This document shows positions 1 to 5,858 of a stretch of 18,187 nt of DNA, piece after piece (position 1 is the stretch's first letter; every line of letters starts with the position of its first letter). The notes under the pieces are model-generated. The model saw only the letters and a program-made list of their open reading frames with translations. It had not been told where the DNA came from and did no database searches. The DNA lies in NCBI GenBank assembly GCA_018700655.1, contig JABIUG010000402.1, positions 1-18,187 on the forward strand, read 5' to 3'. The DNA comes from Rhodospirillaceae bacterium (lineage in GTDB: Bacteria > Pseudomonadota > Alphaproteobacteria > SP197). The translations under genes were made by a program, and so were the position numbers.

Positions 1-295
1 CGAGGTCATGGGCAAGGTCGATGTTCTGCTCGCACCCCAGGAGGGCAATCCGCTGCTGACCATCACAAATTGCACCGGTCATCCCGCCATCGCCGTGCCG
101 ACCGGATTTGCCTGGCGTGACGACGAGGCCTATGGCCCCGCAGCCAAACCTGGCCCGGGTTCCAAGCTGCTGCCGCATTGTTCGGTGCTGTGGGGCCGGC
201 TCTACGATGATGGCCGTATGATCCGTCTGGCCATGGCGCTCGAAGCCGCCATGAACCTGCGTGTCGCGATGCGCCCGCCACTGTTTGACCACTGA
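1..295 (+). CDS. Amidase (amidase-signature family), C-terminal fragment
   Basis: This is the last ~97 residues of an amidase whose start lies left of the window; the codon frame begins at base 2. The visible part has the C-terminal features of amidase-signature enzymes (GatA/acylamidase type): a segment reading LLTITNCTGHPAIAVPTGF, then a G-R-L-Y-D-D-G element and a final helix rich in Ala and Met. The Ser-cisSer-Lys catalytic residues would lie in the missing part, so activity cannot be judged. These enzymes hydrolyse amide bonds of small molecules in the cytoplasm; the substrate is unknown. The stop is 9 bp before the first GFA-family gene on the same strand, so it probably heads, or lies within, the operon with the GFA array. 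The methionine at base 8 is internal, not a start. Confidence 0.88.
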   Translation, partial: EVMGKVDVLLAPQEGNPLLTITNCTGHPAIAVPTGFAWRDDEAYGPAAKPGPGSKLLPHCSVLWGRLYDDGRMIRLAMALEAAMNLRVAMRPPLFDH

Positions 296-304
296 AGGAT
301 CGCC

Positions 305-731
305 ATGGCCGATAAATCCGTCACGAGCGGCTGCCAGTGTGGCACCATTCGGTATCGGCTGACGGCGCCACCGCTCGAGGTGATGCATTGCCATTGTTCG
401 ATGTGCCGCAAGGGCCATGGCGCTCTCTTTGCGACCGCGGGGGTCTATGACAAGGCGGCCGTCGCCATCCAGAGCGGCGAGGAAAGCCTCACCAGGTTCG
501 AGAGTTCACCGGGCAACCATCGCCACTTCATGTTCGTGTTGCGGTGGCCAGCTTTTTCTCACCGTCGGTGATTGGGACCAGCGTATGTTCGTTGTGCTGG
601 GATCGCTTGATGCCGGCCAGCATCCCGGACATGACAGAAAAGTTGAAAAGCATATCTTCTGGGAATCCAGGGTTGGCTGGTACGATCCCGCCAACGACCT
701 GCCTAAAATGGAAGGATACGGAGAACCATGA
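305..731 (+). pseudogene. GFA/CENP-V family zinc protein, copy 1, frameshifted
   Basis: This is the first of six tandem genes of the glutathione-dependent formaldehyde-activating enzyme (GFA/CENP-V) fold. The first 75 codons read normally, with GCQCG (C10, C12) and HCHCSMCRK (C29, C31, C34). At base 530 an extra A follows the HRHF codons. The original frame then ends at 571, while the +1 frame continues family sequence (CSCCGGQLFLT, LGSLDAGQHPGHD, HIFWESRVGWYDP) to a stop at 731. Removing that A restores a 141-residue protein like its neighbours. The start is supported by AAGGA five bases upstream of the ATG. The restored stop overlaps the next start (ATGA), which shows that the second frame is the ancestral end. 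The lesion is either a recent inactivation or a sequence error; no slippery heptamer is visible, so programmed frameshifting is unlikely. Confidence 0.85.
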
Positions 732-1144
732 CTGAACCGATCACCGGCGGTTGCCAGTGTGGCGCCGTGCGTTACGAGATCACCGGACCGATGAAGGCCG
801 TGGCGCATTGCCATTGTTCGATGTGCCGTAAGGCGCACGGCGCACTGTTCGTCAGCTTCGGCGCCGTCGACAACAGCAACTTCAAGCTCAGCGGTGAGGA
901 AAACCTTGGCGATTACGAGAGCTCAGAGGGAGGGCATCGCCGGTTCTGCAAGAGCTGCGGCGGCCAGGTCATCATTCATGGCGAGGCGCTGGGCGACGAG
1001 ACCTTCGTTGCATTGGGAAGCCTCGATGCCGGACAGACGCCGGGCCACGATCCCGCAACCGAAACCCACATCTTCTGGGAGTCCAAGGTCGACTGGTACG
1101 ACCCGGCCGATGGTCGCAAAACCGTCGAAGGGTATGGTGACTGA
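728..1144 (+). CDS. GFA/CENP-V family zinc protein, copy 2
   Basis: This intact 138-residue protein has the full GFA cysteine set: GGCQCG (C9, C11) and FCKSCGG (C74, C77), which in the family form the structural zinc site, and HCHCSMC (C28, C30, C33), the catalytic-type zinc site. The family ending HIFWESKVDWYDP is present. The named founder condenses glutathione with formaldehyde to S-hydroxymethylglutathione, but most members have no proven substrate, so only 'thiol/aldehyde-adduct chemistry' can be suggested. The start overlaps the stop of copy 1 by four bases (ATGA) and is preceded by GGAG, implying translational coupling. It is closest to copy 1, sharing SMCRK-x-HGALF and the GSLDAGQ-PGHD segment, and probably arose from it by local duplication. 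Confidence 0.93.
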   Translation: MTEPITGGCQCGAVRYEITGPMKAVAHCHCSMCRKAHGALFVSFGAVDNSNFKLSGEENLGDYESSEGGHRRFCKSCGGQVIIHGEALGDETFVALGSLDAGQTPGHDPATETHIFWESKVDWYDPADGRKTVEGYGD

Positions 1145-1145
1145 T

Positions 1146-1571
1146 ATGGCAGCTTCACCCGATCACCCCCTTCATGGCGGCTGTCTGTGTGGTGCAGTGC
1201 GCTACGAACTCAGCGCCGAACCCCATGATCTCTACCACTGCCACTGTTCGATCTGCCGCAAGTGCCAGGGCGCGCTTTACCCGGCCTATGCCTCGGTGGT
1301 GCGCTCGGGTTTCGTGGTGACGCAGGGCGCCGACAGGCTGTCGACTTTCGATTCCTCGGCAGAACTGCACCGTCATTTCTGTTCGTCCTGTGGTTCCCAT
1401 GTCTATGGCGAGATGGAAGGCGATCCCGACACCATCAGCTTCTCCGTCGGCACGCTCGACGACGGTGCCGATCCCGGCGGACGCCAGGGCAAGGAGCGCC
1501 ACATTTTCTGGGGCTCGAGGATGGGCTGGTATGAACCCTCAGACGGCCTGCCCTCGGTCGACGAGTTCTGA
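1146..1571 (+). CDS. GFA/CENP-V family zinc protein, copy 3
   Basis: This 141-residue cytoplasmic zinc protein has GGCLCGAVRYE (C13, C15), HCHCSICRKCQGALYP (C32, C34, C37) and HFCSSCGSH (C79, C82). It ends with the family element HIFWGSRMGWYEP. The chosen ATG lies 1 bp after the stop of copy 2 and gives the same N-terminal spacing to the first CxC as copies 4 and 5; the open frame extends upstream only as an overlap into copy 2. Copies 3, 4 and 5 are colinear residue for residue up to C82 and form their own subgroup (SIxRKxQGAL, V..G-TLD-G). Reaction and substrate are unknown. By family it could act on glutathione or other thiol adducts of aldehydes. Confidence 0.93.
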   Translation: MAASPDHPLHGGCLCGAVRYELSAEPHDLYHCHCSICRKCQGALYPAYASVVRSGFVVTQGADRLSTFDSSAELHRHFCSSCGSHVYGEMEGDPDTISFSVGTLDDGADPGGRQGKERHIFWGSRMGWYEPSDGLPSVDEF

Positions 1572-1577
1572 GGCCGT

Positions 1578-2006
1578 ATGCCCGGAACACCCGACCATCC
1601 GCTTCACGGCGGCTGTCTGTGCGGCGCGGTGCGCTTCAGGATTGATGCTCCAGCCTTCCACACGCACCACTGTCACTGCTCGATATGCCGCAAGTGTCAG
1701 GGCGCCCTGTTCCCGACATTCGCCTTCGTGAACCGTCCGGACTTCACGGTCACACAGGGCGCCGATCACCTTGCGACCTATGATTCATCGCCGTCGCTTC
1801 ACCGTCACTTCTGTCCCACCTGCGGCTCGCACATCTATGCAGACTCAGGTGCAGATTCCGACCATGTCGGATCCTCGGCTGGAACACTCGACGGCGGCGC
1901 ACATCCCGGCCCCGAGGGTGAGTTCTGCCATATTTTCTGGGAGTCTCGTGCCACATGGTATGAGCCTGATGACACACTTCCACGCTTCAACGAGTACGCA
2001 GGCTGA
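1578..2006 (+). CDS. GFA/CENP-V family zinc protein, copy 4
   Basis: This is a 142-residue GFA-fold protein with all seven expected cysteines: C13 and C15 (GGCLCGAVRF), C32, C34 and C37 (HCHCSICRKCQGALFP), C79 and C82 (HFCPTCGSH). The first twelve residues (PGTPDHPLHGG) resemble copy 3 (AASPDHPLHGG) so closely that a direct duplication of copy 3 is likely. One segment, around DSDHVGSSAGTLDGGAHPG, departs from the copy 3/5 pattern (V/I-x-FSVGTLDDGADPGG), so the substrate pocket may differ. The gene starts 6 bp after copy 3, with GAGG just upstream, and its stop is 1 bp before the next start. It belongs to the same polycistronic unit. Confidence 0.93.
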   Translation: MPGTPDHPLHGGCLCGAVRFRIDAPAFHTHHCHCSICRKCQGALFPTFAFVNRPDFTVTQGADHLATYDSSPSLHRHFCPTCGSHIYADSGADSDHVGSSAGTLDGGAHPGPEGEFCHIFWESRATWYEPDDTLPRFNEYAG

Positions 2007-2007
2007 C

Positions 2008-2445
2008 ATGACCACAGCACATCCAAAACCCATTGCCGGCGGCTGCCTCTGCGGTGCCGTGCGATTTGAACTCACCGAACCCGCGCATGATGTCTACCAT
2101 TGCCACTGTTCGATTTTCCGAAAACTACAGGGCGCGCTCTACCCGACCTATGGTGTCGTGGCGCGCACCGGCTTCCGCCTCATGAAGGGCGCAGACAGCC
2201 TGACGACCTACGATTCCTCTGGTGAAGTTCACCGGCATTTCTGCAGTACCTGTGGGAGCCACGTCTTCGAAGACACGAACTATCAGCCTGAGAACGTCTG
2301 GTTCAGCGTCGGAACGCTGGACGACGGGGCCGACCCGGGAGGTCGTGCGGCAACCGAGCGCCATATCTTCTGGGAGCCGCGTACCGGCTGGTTCGAACCC
2401 GGTGACGACCTGCCCAAGGTGATCAAATTCGGCGACAACGGCTGA
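2008..2445 (+). CDS. GFA/CENP-V family protein, copy 5, with altered catalytic zinc motif
   Basis: This is a 145-residue protein of the same subgroup as copies 3 and 4. C13 and C15 and C79 and C82, the structural zinc set, are intact. The central motif reads HCHCSIFRKLQ: position 37, a cysteine in every other copy, is phenylalanine (codon TTC at 2116-2118, one base from TGC). In the founding GFA enzyme the C-x-C-x-x-C trio holds the catalytic zinc, so this copy should bind it weakly or not at all. The rest of the protein (YHCHC, TYDSSGEVHRHFC, SVGTLDDGADPGG, HIFWEPRTGWFEP) is well conserved with no stop or frameshift, which argues against simple decay. It may have a structural or altered role. 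The start is 1 bp after the copy 4 stop. Confidence 0.92.
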   Translation: MTTAHPKPIAGGCLCGAVRFELTEPAHDVYHCHCSIFRKLQGALYPTYGVVARTGFRLMKGADSLTTYDSSGEVHRHFCSTCGSHVFEDTNYQPENVWFSVGTLDDGADPGGRAATERHIFWEPRTGWFEPGDDLPKVIKFGDNG

Positions 2446-2466
2446 CAACCAAAGGAAAGACGAGCA

Positions 2467-2877
2467 ATGTCGGATGTTCTGGGTGGCGGCTGCATGTGCG
2501 GCAAGGTTCACTTTGAGGTGCGCGAGGCCGCAACGGATCTCTATCACTGCCATTGTTCGATGTGCCGAAAGGTGCATGGCACCGTCTTTGCGACCTATGC
2601 AGTCGCGCCAAAGACAGGTGTCGTAATCACCAGAGGTGCCGAAAACCTCTCGCGTTTTGATTCATCCCCCGGTGTTAGCCGGTTTTTCTGCCGCACCTGC
2701 GGCTGCCAGATCATGATCGATGTCGCCGTACAACCCGATGACCGCTGGTTCATGCCGGGCATTCTCGATGGCGCGGTCCATCCCGGCGCGGCGGCGACCG
2801 AACGCCACATCTTTGTCGGCTCCAAACTGCCCTGGCTTCATCTCGACAGCCAACTCCCGCAATCGGAAGACATGTGA
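2467..2877 (+). CDS. GFA/CENP-V family zinc protein, copy 6
   Basis: This 136-residue member has the complete cysteine set: C9 and C11 (GGCMCGKVHFE), C28, C30 and C33 (HCHCSMCRKVHG), C75 and C78 (FFCRTCGC). The SMCRK-x-HG motif groups it with copies 1 and 2, though it sits after the copy 3-5 block. Its C-terminal part is the most divergent of the array: the family HIFW-x-S-R-x-x-W-Y-E/D-P appears as HIFVGSKLPWLHL, and the loop before it is shortened. It lies 21 bp after copy 5, the longest gap in the array, with AAAGGAAAG upstream. Its TGA overlaps the GTG start of the downstream cupin gene by four bases, suggesting coupled translation. Substrate unknown. Confidence 0.92.
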   Translation: MSDVLGGGCMCGKVHFEVREAATDLYHCHCSMCRKVHGTVFATYAVAPKTGVVITRGAENLSRFDSSPGVSRFFCRTCGCQIMIDVAVQPDDRWFMPGILDGAVHPGAAATERHIFVGSKLPWLHLDSQLPQSEDM

Positions 2878-3638
2878 GCGCAATCGAGATCTTTCGGCTG
2901 AACGAAGCGCCCTATGAGGCCTATGCCGGCCCGCCGGGCCGTGTCGACGTCGCCGACGTCGTGACCACCGCCAGCAGCACGACGATCGCGGCCGGCTTCG
3001 TCAAGACCGAGGGTGGCCCCTTCGCCTATCGCTGCGACTACGAAGCAATCTGCATCCCGCTCGACGATCGCATGACCTGGGATACCGGCAACGGTTCCCA
3101 TCGAACCCAACCAGGCGACGTCATTTGGATTCCCCACGGCGGTAGGGCTTCCTATGCAGCCGAGGGTACGGCCCGGTTCGTTTATGCGACCCATCCCGTG
3201 AACTGGCCCGAGCTGGTAGGCTGGAACGCCGGAGAGGACATCAAGGACCTCAGCATGCTCGAAGACATCGGCGAACTAGGAGCCGTGGCACTGCTGGCGC
3301 TCGCTGACCCCTCCTTGCCCTGGATGACGGCACAGAGGACCTCGGGAGCCCCGTTCGAACATGCCATCGTGACCCGCCCCCGCATGGGTGCCGCGATGAC
3401 GACCATGATGCTGCGCACGAAGGAACCGACAGGCTGGAACCTTACTGCCGGCGAGGGGCTTGTTCTGGTCGTGTCGGGTGAGGTCCGGCTTCGCGGCAAA
3501 AGCGATTCAGTCGGTGCCGGCGATATGATCTGGAAACCGGGGGATCAGCCGCTGCAGATCGAAACCACCGGGCCTGCCCTCTGCGTTTCAATCTCGGCCC
3601 ATGCGTCCACGGACGATCACGCCGCTTCGGCGCACTGA
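2874..3638 (+). CDS. Two-domain cupin protein, EutQ-like
   Basis: This 254-residue protein has two cupin-type beta-barrel halves. The first spans about residues 25-115 and contains the strand-turn GDVIWIPHGG (residues 81-90). The second spans about 170-245, with GEGLVLVVSGEVRLRG and GDMIWKPGDQP. It most resembles the EutQ-like/ethanolamine-type cupins. The classical metal-binding HxH of the first cupin motif is not obvious in either half, so it may be non-enzymatic or bind metal atypically. Translation starts at a GTG whose last bases overlap the TGA of GFA copy 6 (GTGA), which decides the start and implies co-expression with the array. No signal peptide is seen, so it is probably cytoplasmic. 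The function is a guess: a cupin that binds or isomerises the same small metabolite the GFA proteins handle. Confidence 0.82.
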   Translation: MSAIEIFRLNEAPYEAYAGPPGRVDVADVVTTASSTTIAAGFVKTEGGPFAYRCDYEAICIPLDDRMTWDTGNGSHRTQPGDVIWIPHGGRASYAAEGTARFVYATHPVNWPELVGWNAGEDIKDLSMLEDIGELGAVALLALADPSLPWMTAQRTSGAPFEHAIVTRPRMGAAMTTMMLRTKEPTGWNLTAGEGLVLVVSGEVRLRGKSDSVGAGDMIWKPGDQPLQIETTGPALCVSISAHASTDDHAASAH

Positions 3639-3656
3639 AACTTCAAACATGCTCGT

Positions 3657-4544
3657 TCAGATAAGTCGGGGGAACACCGCACCTGCAGGGTGTTCGCCAT
3701 GGGCCTTGCTGTCATCGCGGAACGGCGGATCGGATGTCCCGGGATCGGCATTGTAGGTCGCCTCGTCCCCCATCATCAGGAGTGCGGCGGCCCTGCGGCG
3801 GGTCGCCAGGGTGTTGGCCGGGGCGCCATGGAGAATTCGCTGGTTGAAGACCACGGCGTCGCCGGGCTCAAGTTCCCACCAGATCGGCTCGAAACTCGAG
3901 AACAGGCTTTCTGGATCGGAAACTGGCGCGCGGTTCCAGGAAAGCGCGAGATCGTAATCCGCATCGGGGTCGAAATGGCGCGGGGCGATGATCGGCCCGT
4001 CCCGGCGGTGGCTGCCGCGCAGGAAAATCAGAGCGGTGGCCTCCGGAATCGTGTCGAGCGAAACCCAGAAATTGAGGCATTGTTCACCATCGATTCGGGA
4101 ATAGGAGGCATCTTCGTGCCACGGACTCGGCATCTTTGAGCCGCCATCTTTCACGAAGAGGTTCGAATAATGGAGTGTGACACCGGGCGAACCCATCAGT
4201 GCACCGGCCAGCGCCGGTACCCCACTCTCACGGACAAACCAGCGATAGCCGTCCTGGCGCTCGTGAATCTGGAAATCGTAATAGAAAAAGCCCGGCTTGC
4301 CCGGCTCACCGATTTTGTAGCCCAGCGGCCCCGGCGCTTCGGCCGAACGATCGACAGCCTCACGTAGGCGTTCCACGCCCGTTTGCGCGATCACCTGACG
4401 CAAACAAACAACACCGTCCTCACGATAACTGGCGATGGCTTCAGGCGGCAGGACACCGCCGGACCCCAGCGCGTAGGACGGCGGTGGTTGGGTCGGTTGC
4501 GGCAACTGGTTTGCAGCCGTCACATTGAAGACGTCATCGTTCAT
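3657..4544 (-). CDS. Phytanoyl-CoA dioxygenase (PhyH) family Fe(II)/2-oxoglutarate oxygenase
   Basis: This is a 295-residue member of the PhyH family of non-haem iron, 2-oxoglutarate-dependent oxygenases. The iron triad is visible as W-H143-E-D145 and distal H239 (QRILHGA). One arginine of the run R249-R251 is placed to hold the 2-oxoglutarate carboxylate. The N-terminal ~30 residues are proline-rich and outside the domain. Bacterial relatives hydroxylate diverse small molecules (ectoine, phosphonates, CoA esters), so the substrate cannot be named. The start ATG has GAGG eight bases upstream. The gene converges on the cupin gene with 18 bp between stops and is divergent from the GbsR-type regulator, whose palindromic operator lies in the shared intergenic region. 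It may therefore be under that regulator. Confidence 0.92.
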   Translation of the reverse strand: MNDDVFNVTAANQLPQPTQPPPSYALGSGGVLPPEAIASYREDGVVCLRQVIAQTGVERLREAVDRSAEAPGPLGYKIGEPGKPGFFYYDFQIHERQDGYRWFVRESGVPALAGALMGSPGVTLHYSNLFVKDGGSKMPSPWHEDASYSRIDGEQCLNFWVSLDTIPEATALIFLRGSHRRDGPIIAPRHFDPDADYDLALSWNRAPVSDPESLFSSFEPIWWELEPGDAVVFNQRILHGAPANTLATRRRAAALLMMGDEATYNADPGTSDPPFRDDSKAHGEHPAGAVFPRLI

Positions 4545-4588
4545 GAGCGAACCTCGATAGCTCGGACACTAGGCACTCTTGACGTAAC

Positions 4589-4616
4589 TTGACAATTGCG
4601 CTTGAAGACCTAACAT
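4589..4616 (+). promoter_or_regulatory. Candidate sigma70 promoter of the GbsR-type regulator gene
   Basis: A perfect -35 box TTGACA at 4589-4594 is followed after 16 bp by TAACAT at 4611-4616, a four-of-six -10 box. Transcription would start near 4623, about 28 bp before the regulator ATG at 4651. The element CTTGA recurs at 4578, 4588 and 4601 around the -35 region and could be part of a control site. The opposite strand has TTGTCA as a possible -35 for the dioxygenase gene, but only a poor -10. Confidence 0.55.
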
Positions 4617-4618
4617 AT

Positions 4619-4638
4619 ATTTCAGAAATTACTGAAAT
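4619..4638. promoter_or_regulatory. Palindromic operator, ATTTCAG-N6-CTGAAAT
   Basis: Two perfect 7-base inverted arms flank a 6-base centre that is itself partly symmetrical (AATT core). The full 20-base palindrome has a single mismatched pair. It begins just after the -10 box and covers the predicted transcription start of the GbsR/MarR-type gene, the usual position for autorepression. Such dimeric winged-helix regulators bind sites of about this size. That this regulator binds here is inference. Confidence 0.6.
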
Positions 4639-4650
4639 TACAGGTACACC

Positions 4651-5172
4651 ATGAAACTGACACCGACCATGGAACGATTCATCCTTCACTGGGGTGAAAT
4701 GGGATCGCGCTGGGGGGTCAGCCGTTCGGTCGCACAGGTTCATGCACTGCTCTATATGGCCAAGGAACCGCTCCACGCCGACGACATCACCGACACCCTT
4801 TCGATCGCACGGTCCAATGTCAGCATGTGCCTGAAGGAACTCCAGGGCTGGGGTCTGGTCGAGATGGTCCACGCCATGGGCGACCGGCGGGATCACTTCA
4901 CCGCTGAAAAGGATGTCTGGGAGCTGATGACCAGGATCGTGGCAGGGCGCAAGGAACGCGAGTTCGATCCCCTGCTGGCGACCCTGCAGCGCTGCCGTGA
5001 CGAAGCCATGGCCGATGACGGTACCGACAAGGAAACCGCACAACGCATCGAGGAGATGCACGACTTCGTACGCGATATGACGAGCTGGTACGACCAGGTG
5101 CGCAAACTGCCGCGCCCGGTCATCGCCAAACTGATGTCGATGGGCGCCAAAGTTGCGCGGTTCGTGAGCTAG
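4651..5172 (+). CDS. GbsR/MarR-family transcriptional regulator
   Basis: This 173-residue DNA-binding protein resembles GbsR-type MarR-superfamily repressors. The N-terminal helix (about residues 5-35, with H13-W-G and R25-S-V-A-Q-V-H) precedes a winged helix at about residues 38-95. The recognition helix is near SIARSNVSMCLKELQGWGLV (51-70), and the wing contains GDRRDHF. The C-terminal helices (about 100-170) would dimerise. GbsR itself represses glycine-betaine synthesis genes in response to choline, but many relatives have other ligands. The gene is divergent from the PhyH-type oxygenase and is followed 13 bp later by the DUF4166 gene. Regulation is probably through the palindrome at 4619-4638. 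Confidence 0.88.
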   Translation: MKLTPTMERFILHWGEMGSRWGVSRSVAQVHALLYMAKEPLHADDITDTLSIARSNVSMCLKELQGWGLVEMVHAMGDRRDHFTAEKDVWELMTRIVAGRKEREFDPLLATLQRCRDEAMADDGTDKETAQRIEEMHDFVRDMTSWYDQVRKLPRPVIAKLMSMGAKVARFVS

Positions 5173-5185
5173 GAGTTTTTTTGAA

Positions 5186-5857
5186 ATGCTTTTTCAAAAT
5201 TTCCTGAAACTTCCGACGAACCTTTGGGGCATCCCGACAACACAGGAAGCCCGGCCTACACGCGACACCAGCTATCAGGGCCTGCTCGGCCATCGGGCAT
5301 GGATGGCGCTTGATCCCGCGATCCGGGAACGCTTCGCCAAGCGGCATGACCACCGGGCATTCTACGGCACCATGCGGCGTGTCGCGCTTTCGCCGGGCGG
5401 ACGTGTCCTGGCCCTGATCTCACGCCTGTTCGGTTCGTCGCTCTTCCCGGGCACCGGGCGTGATATCGTGACCCTGATCGCCGTCGATGGTGGCGCCGGC
5501 GACGCTGCGGGCCACTGGGAACGCAGCTATCTGCTGCCTGCCGGACACCGGTTCACCGTCCACAGCACCAAACGGCTCGACGCCCAAGACGGCCTGCTGG
5601 AATGCCTAGGCCGGGGTTTTGTCATGAAGCTCGATCTCCGCGCCGAACATGACGCGCTCCATTTTGTCAGCACGGGCTACGAATGGCGCTGCGGGCCGCT
5701 GTGCATTGCACTTCCCGATGCCCTCTCTCCCGGTGCGACCCATGTCGTTCATCGCGAGCTGGGCGGCGGCCGCTTCCGTTTTTCACTCTCGATCACCCAC
5801 CCCTGGTTCGGTCTGCTGGCCTTCCAGGAAGGCGACTTCTTCGAAAGGGAGGCCTGA
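5186..5857 (+). CDS. DUF4166 domain protein
   Basis: This 223-residue protein carries a DUF4166 domain over about residues 30-218. It is recognised by the central GRGFVMKLDLRAEHDALHF, the following STGYEWRCGPLCIALP, and the terminal HRELGGGRFRFSLSITHPWFG and FQEGDFF elements. The biochemical function of this family is not established. It is often fused or adjacent to saccharopine-dehydrogenase-like or SDR-type oxidoreductases, and here an SDR follows directly. No signal peptide or membrane helix is evident. AGGAG overlaps the stop of the upstream regulator gene, ten bases before the ATG, a slightly long spacing. The stop is 1 bp from the next start, so the three genes should be co-transcribed. 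Confidence 0.85.
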   Translation: MLFQNFLKLPTNLWGIPTTQEARPTRDTSYQGLLGHRAWMALDPAIRERFAKRHDHRAFYGTMRRVALSPGGRVLALISRLFGSSLFPGTGRDIVTLIAVDGGAGDAAGHWERSYLLPAGHRFTVHSTKRLDAQDGLLECLGRGFVMKLDLRAEHDALHFVSTGYEWRCGPLCIALPDALSPGATHVVHRELGGGRFRFSLSITHPWFGLLAFQEGDFFEREA

Positions 5858-5858
5858 C

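Noticed and set aside
894..1145. N-terminal extension of GFA copy 3
   Set aside because: The extension runs inside copy 2 in another frame and is Arg/Ser/Pro-rich. The ATG at 1146 matches the family N-terminus.
305..2877. The GFA array read as a repeat or CRISPR-like structure
   Set aside because: The periodicity comes from homologous coding genes of 136-145 codons, not from short identical repeats with spacers.
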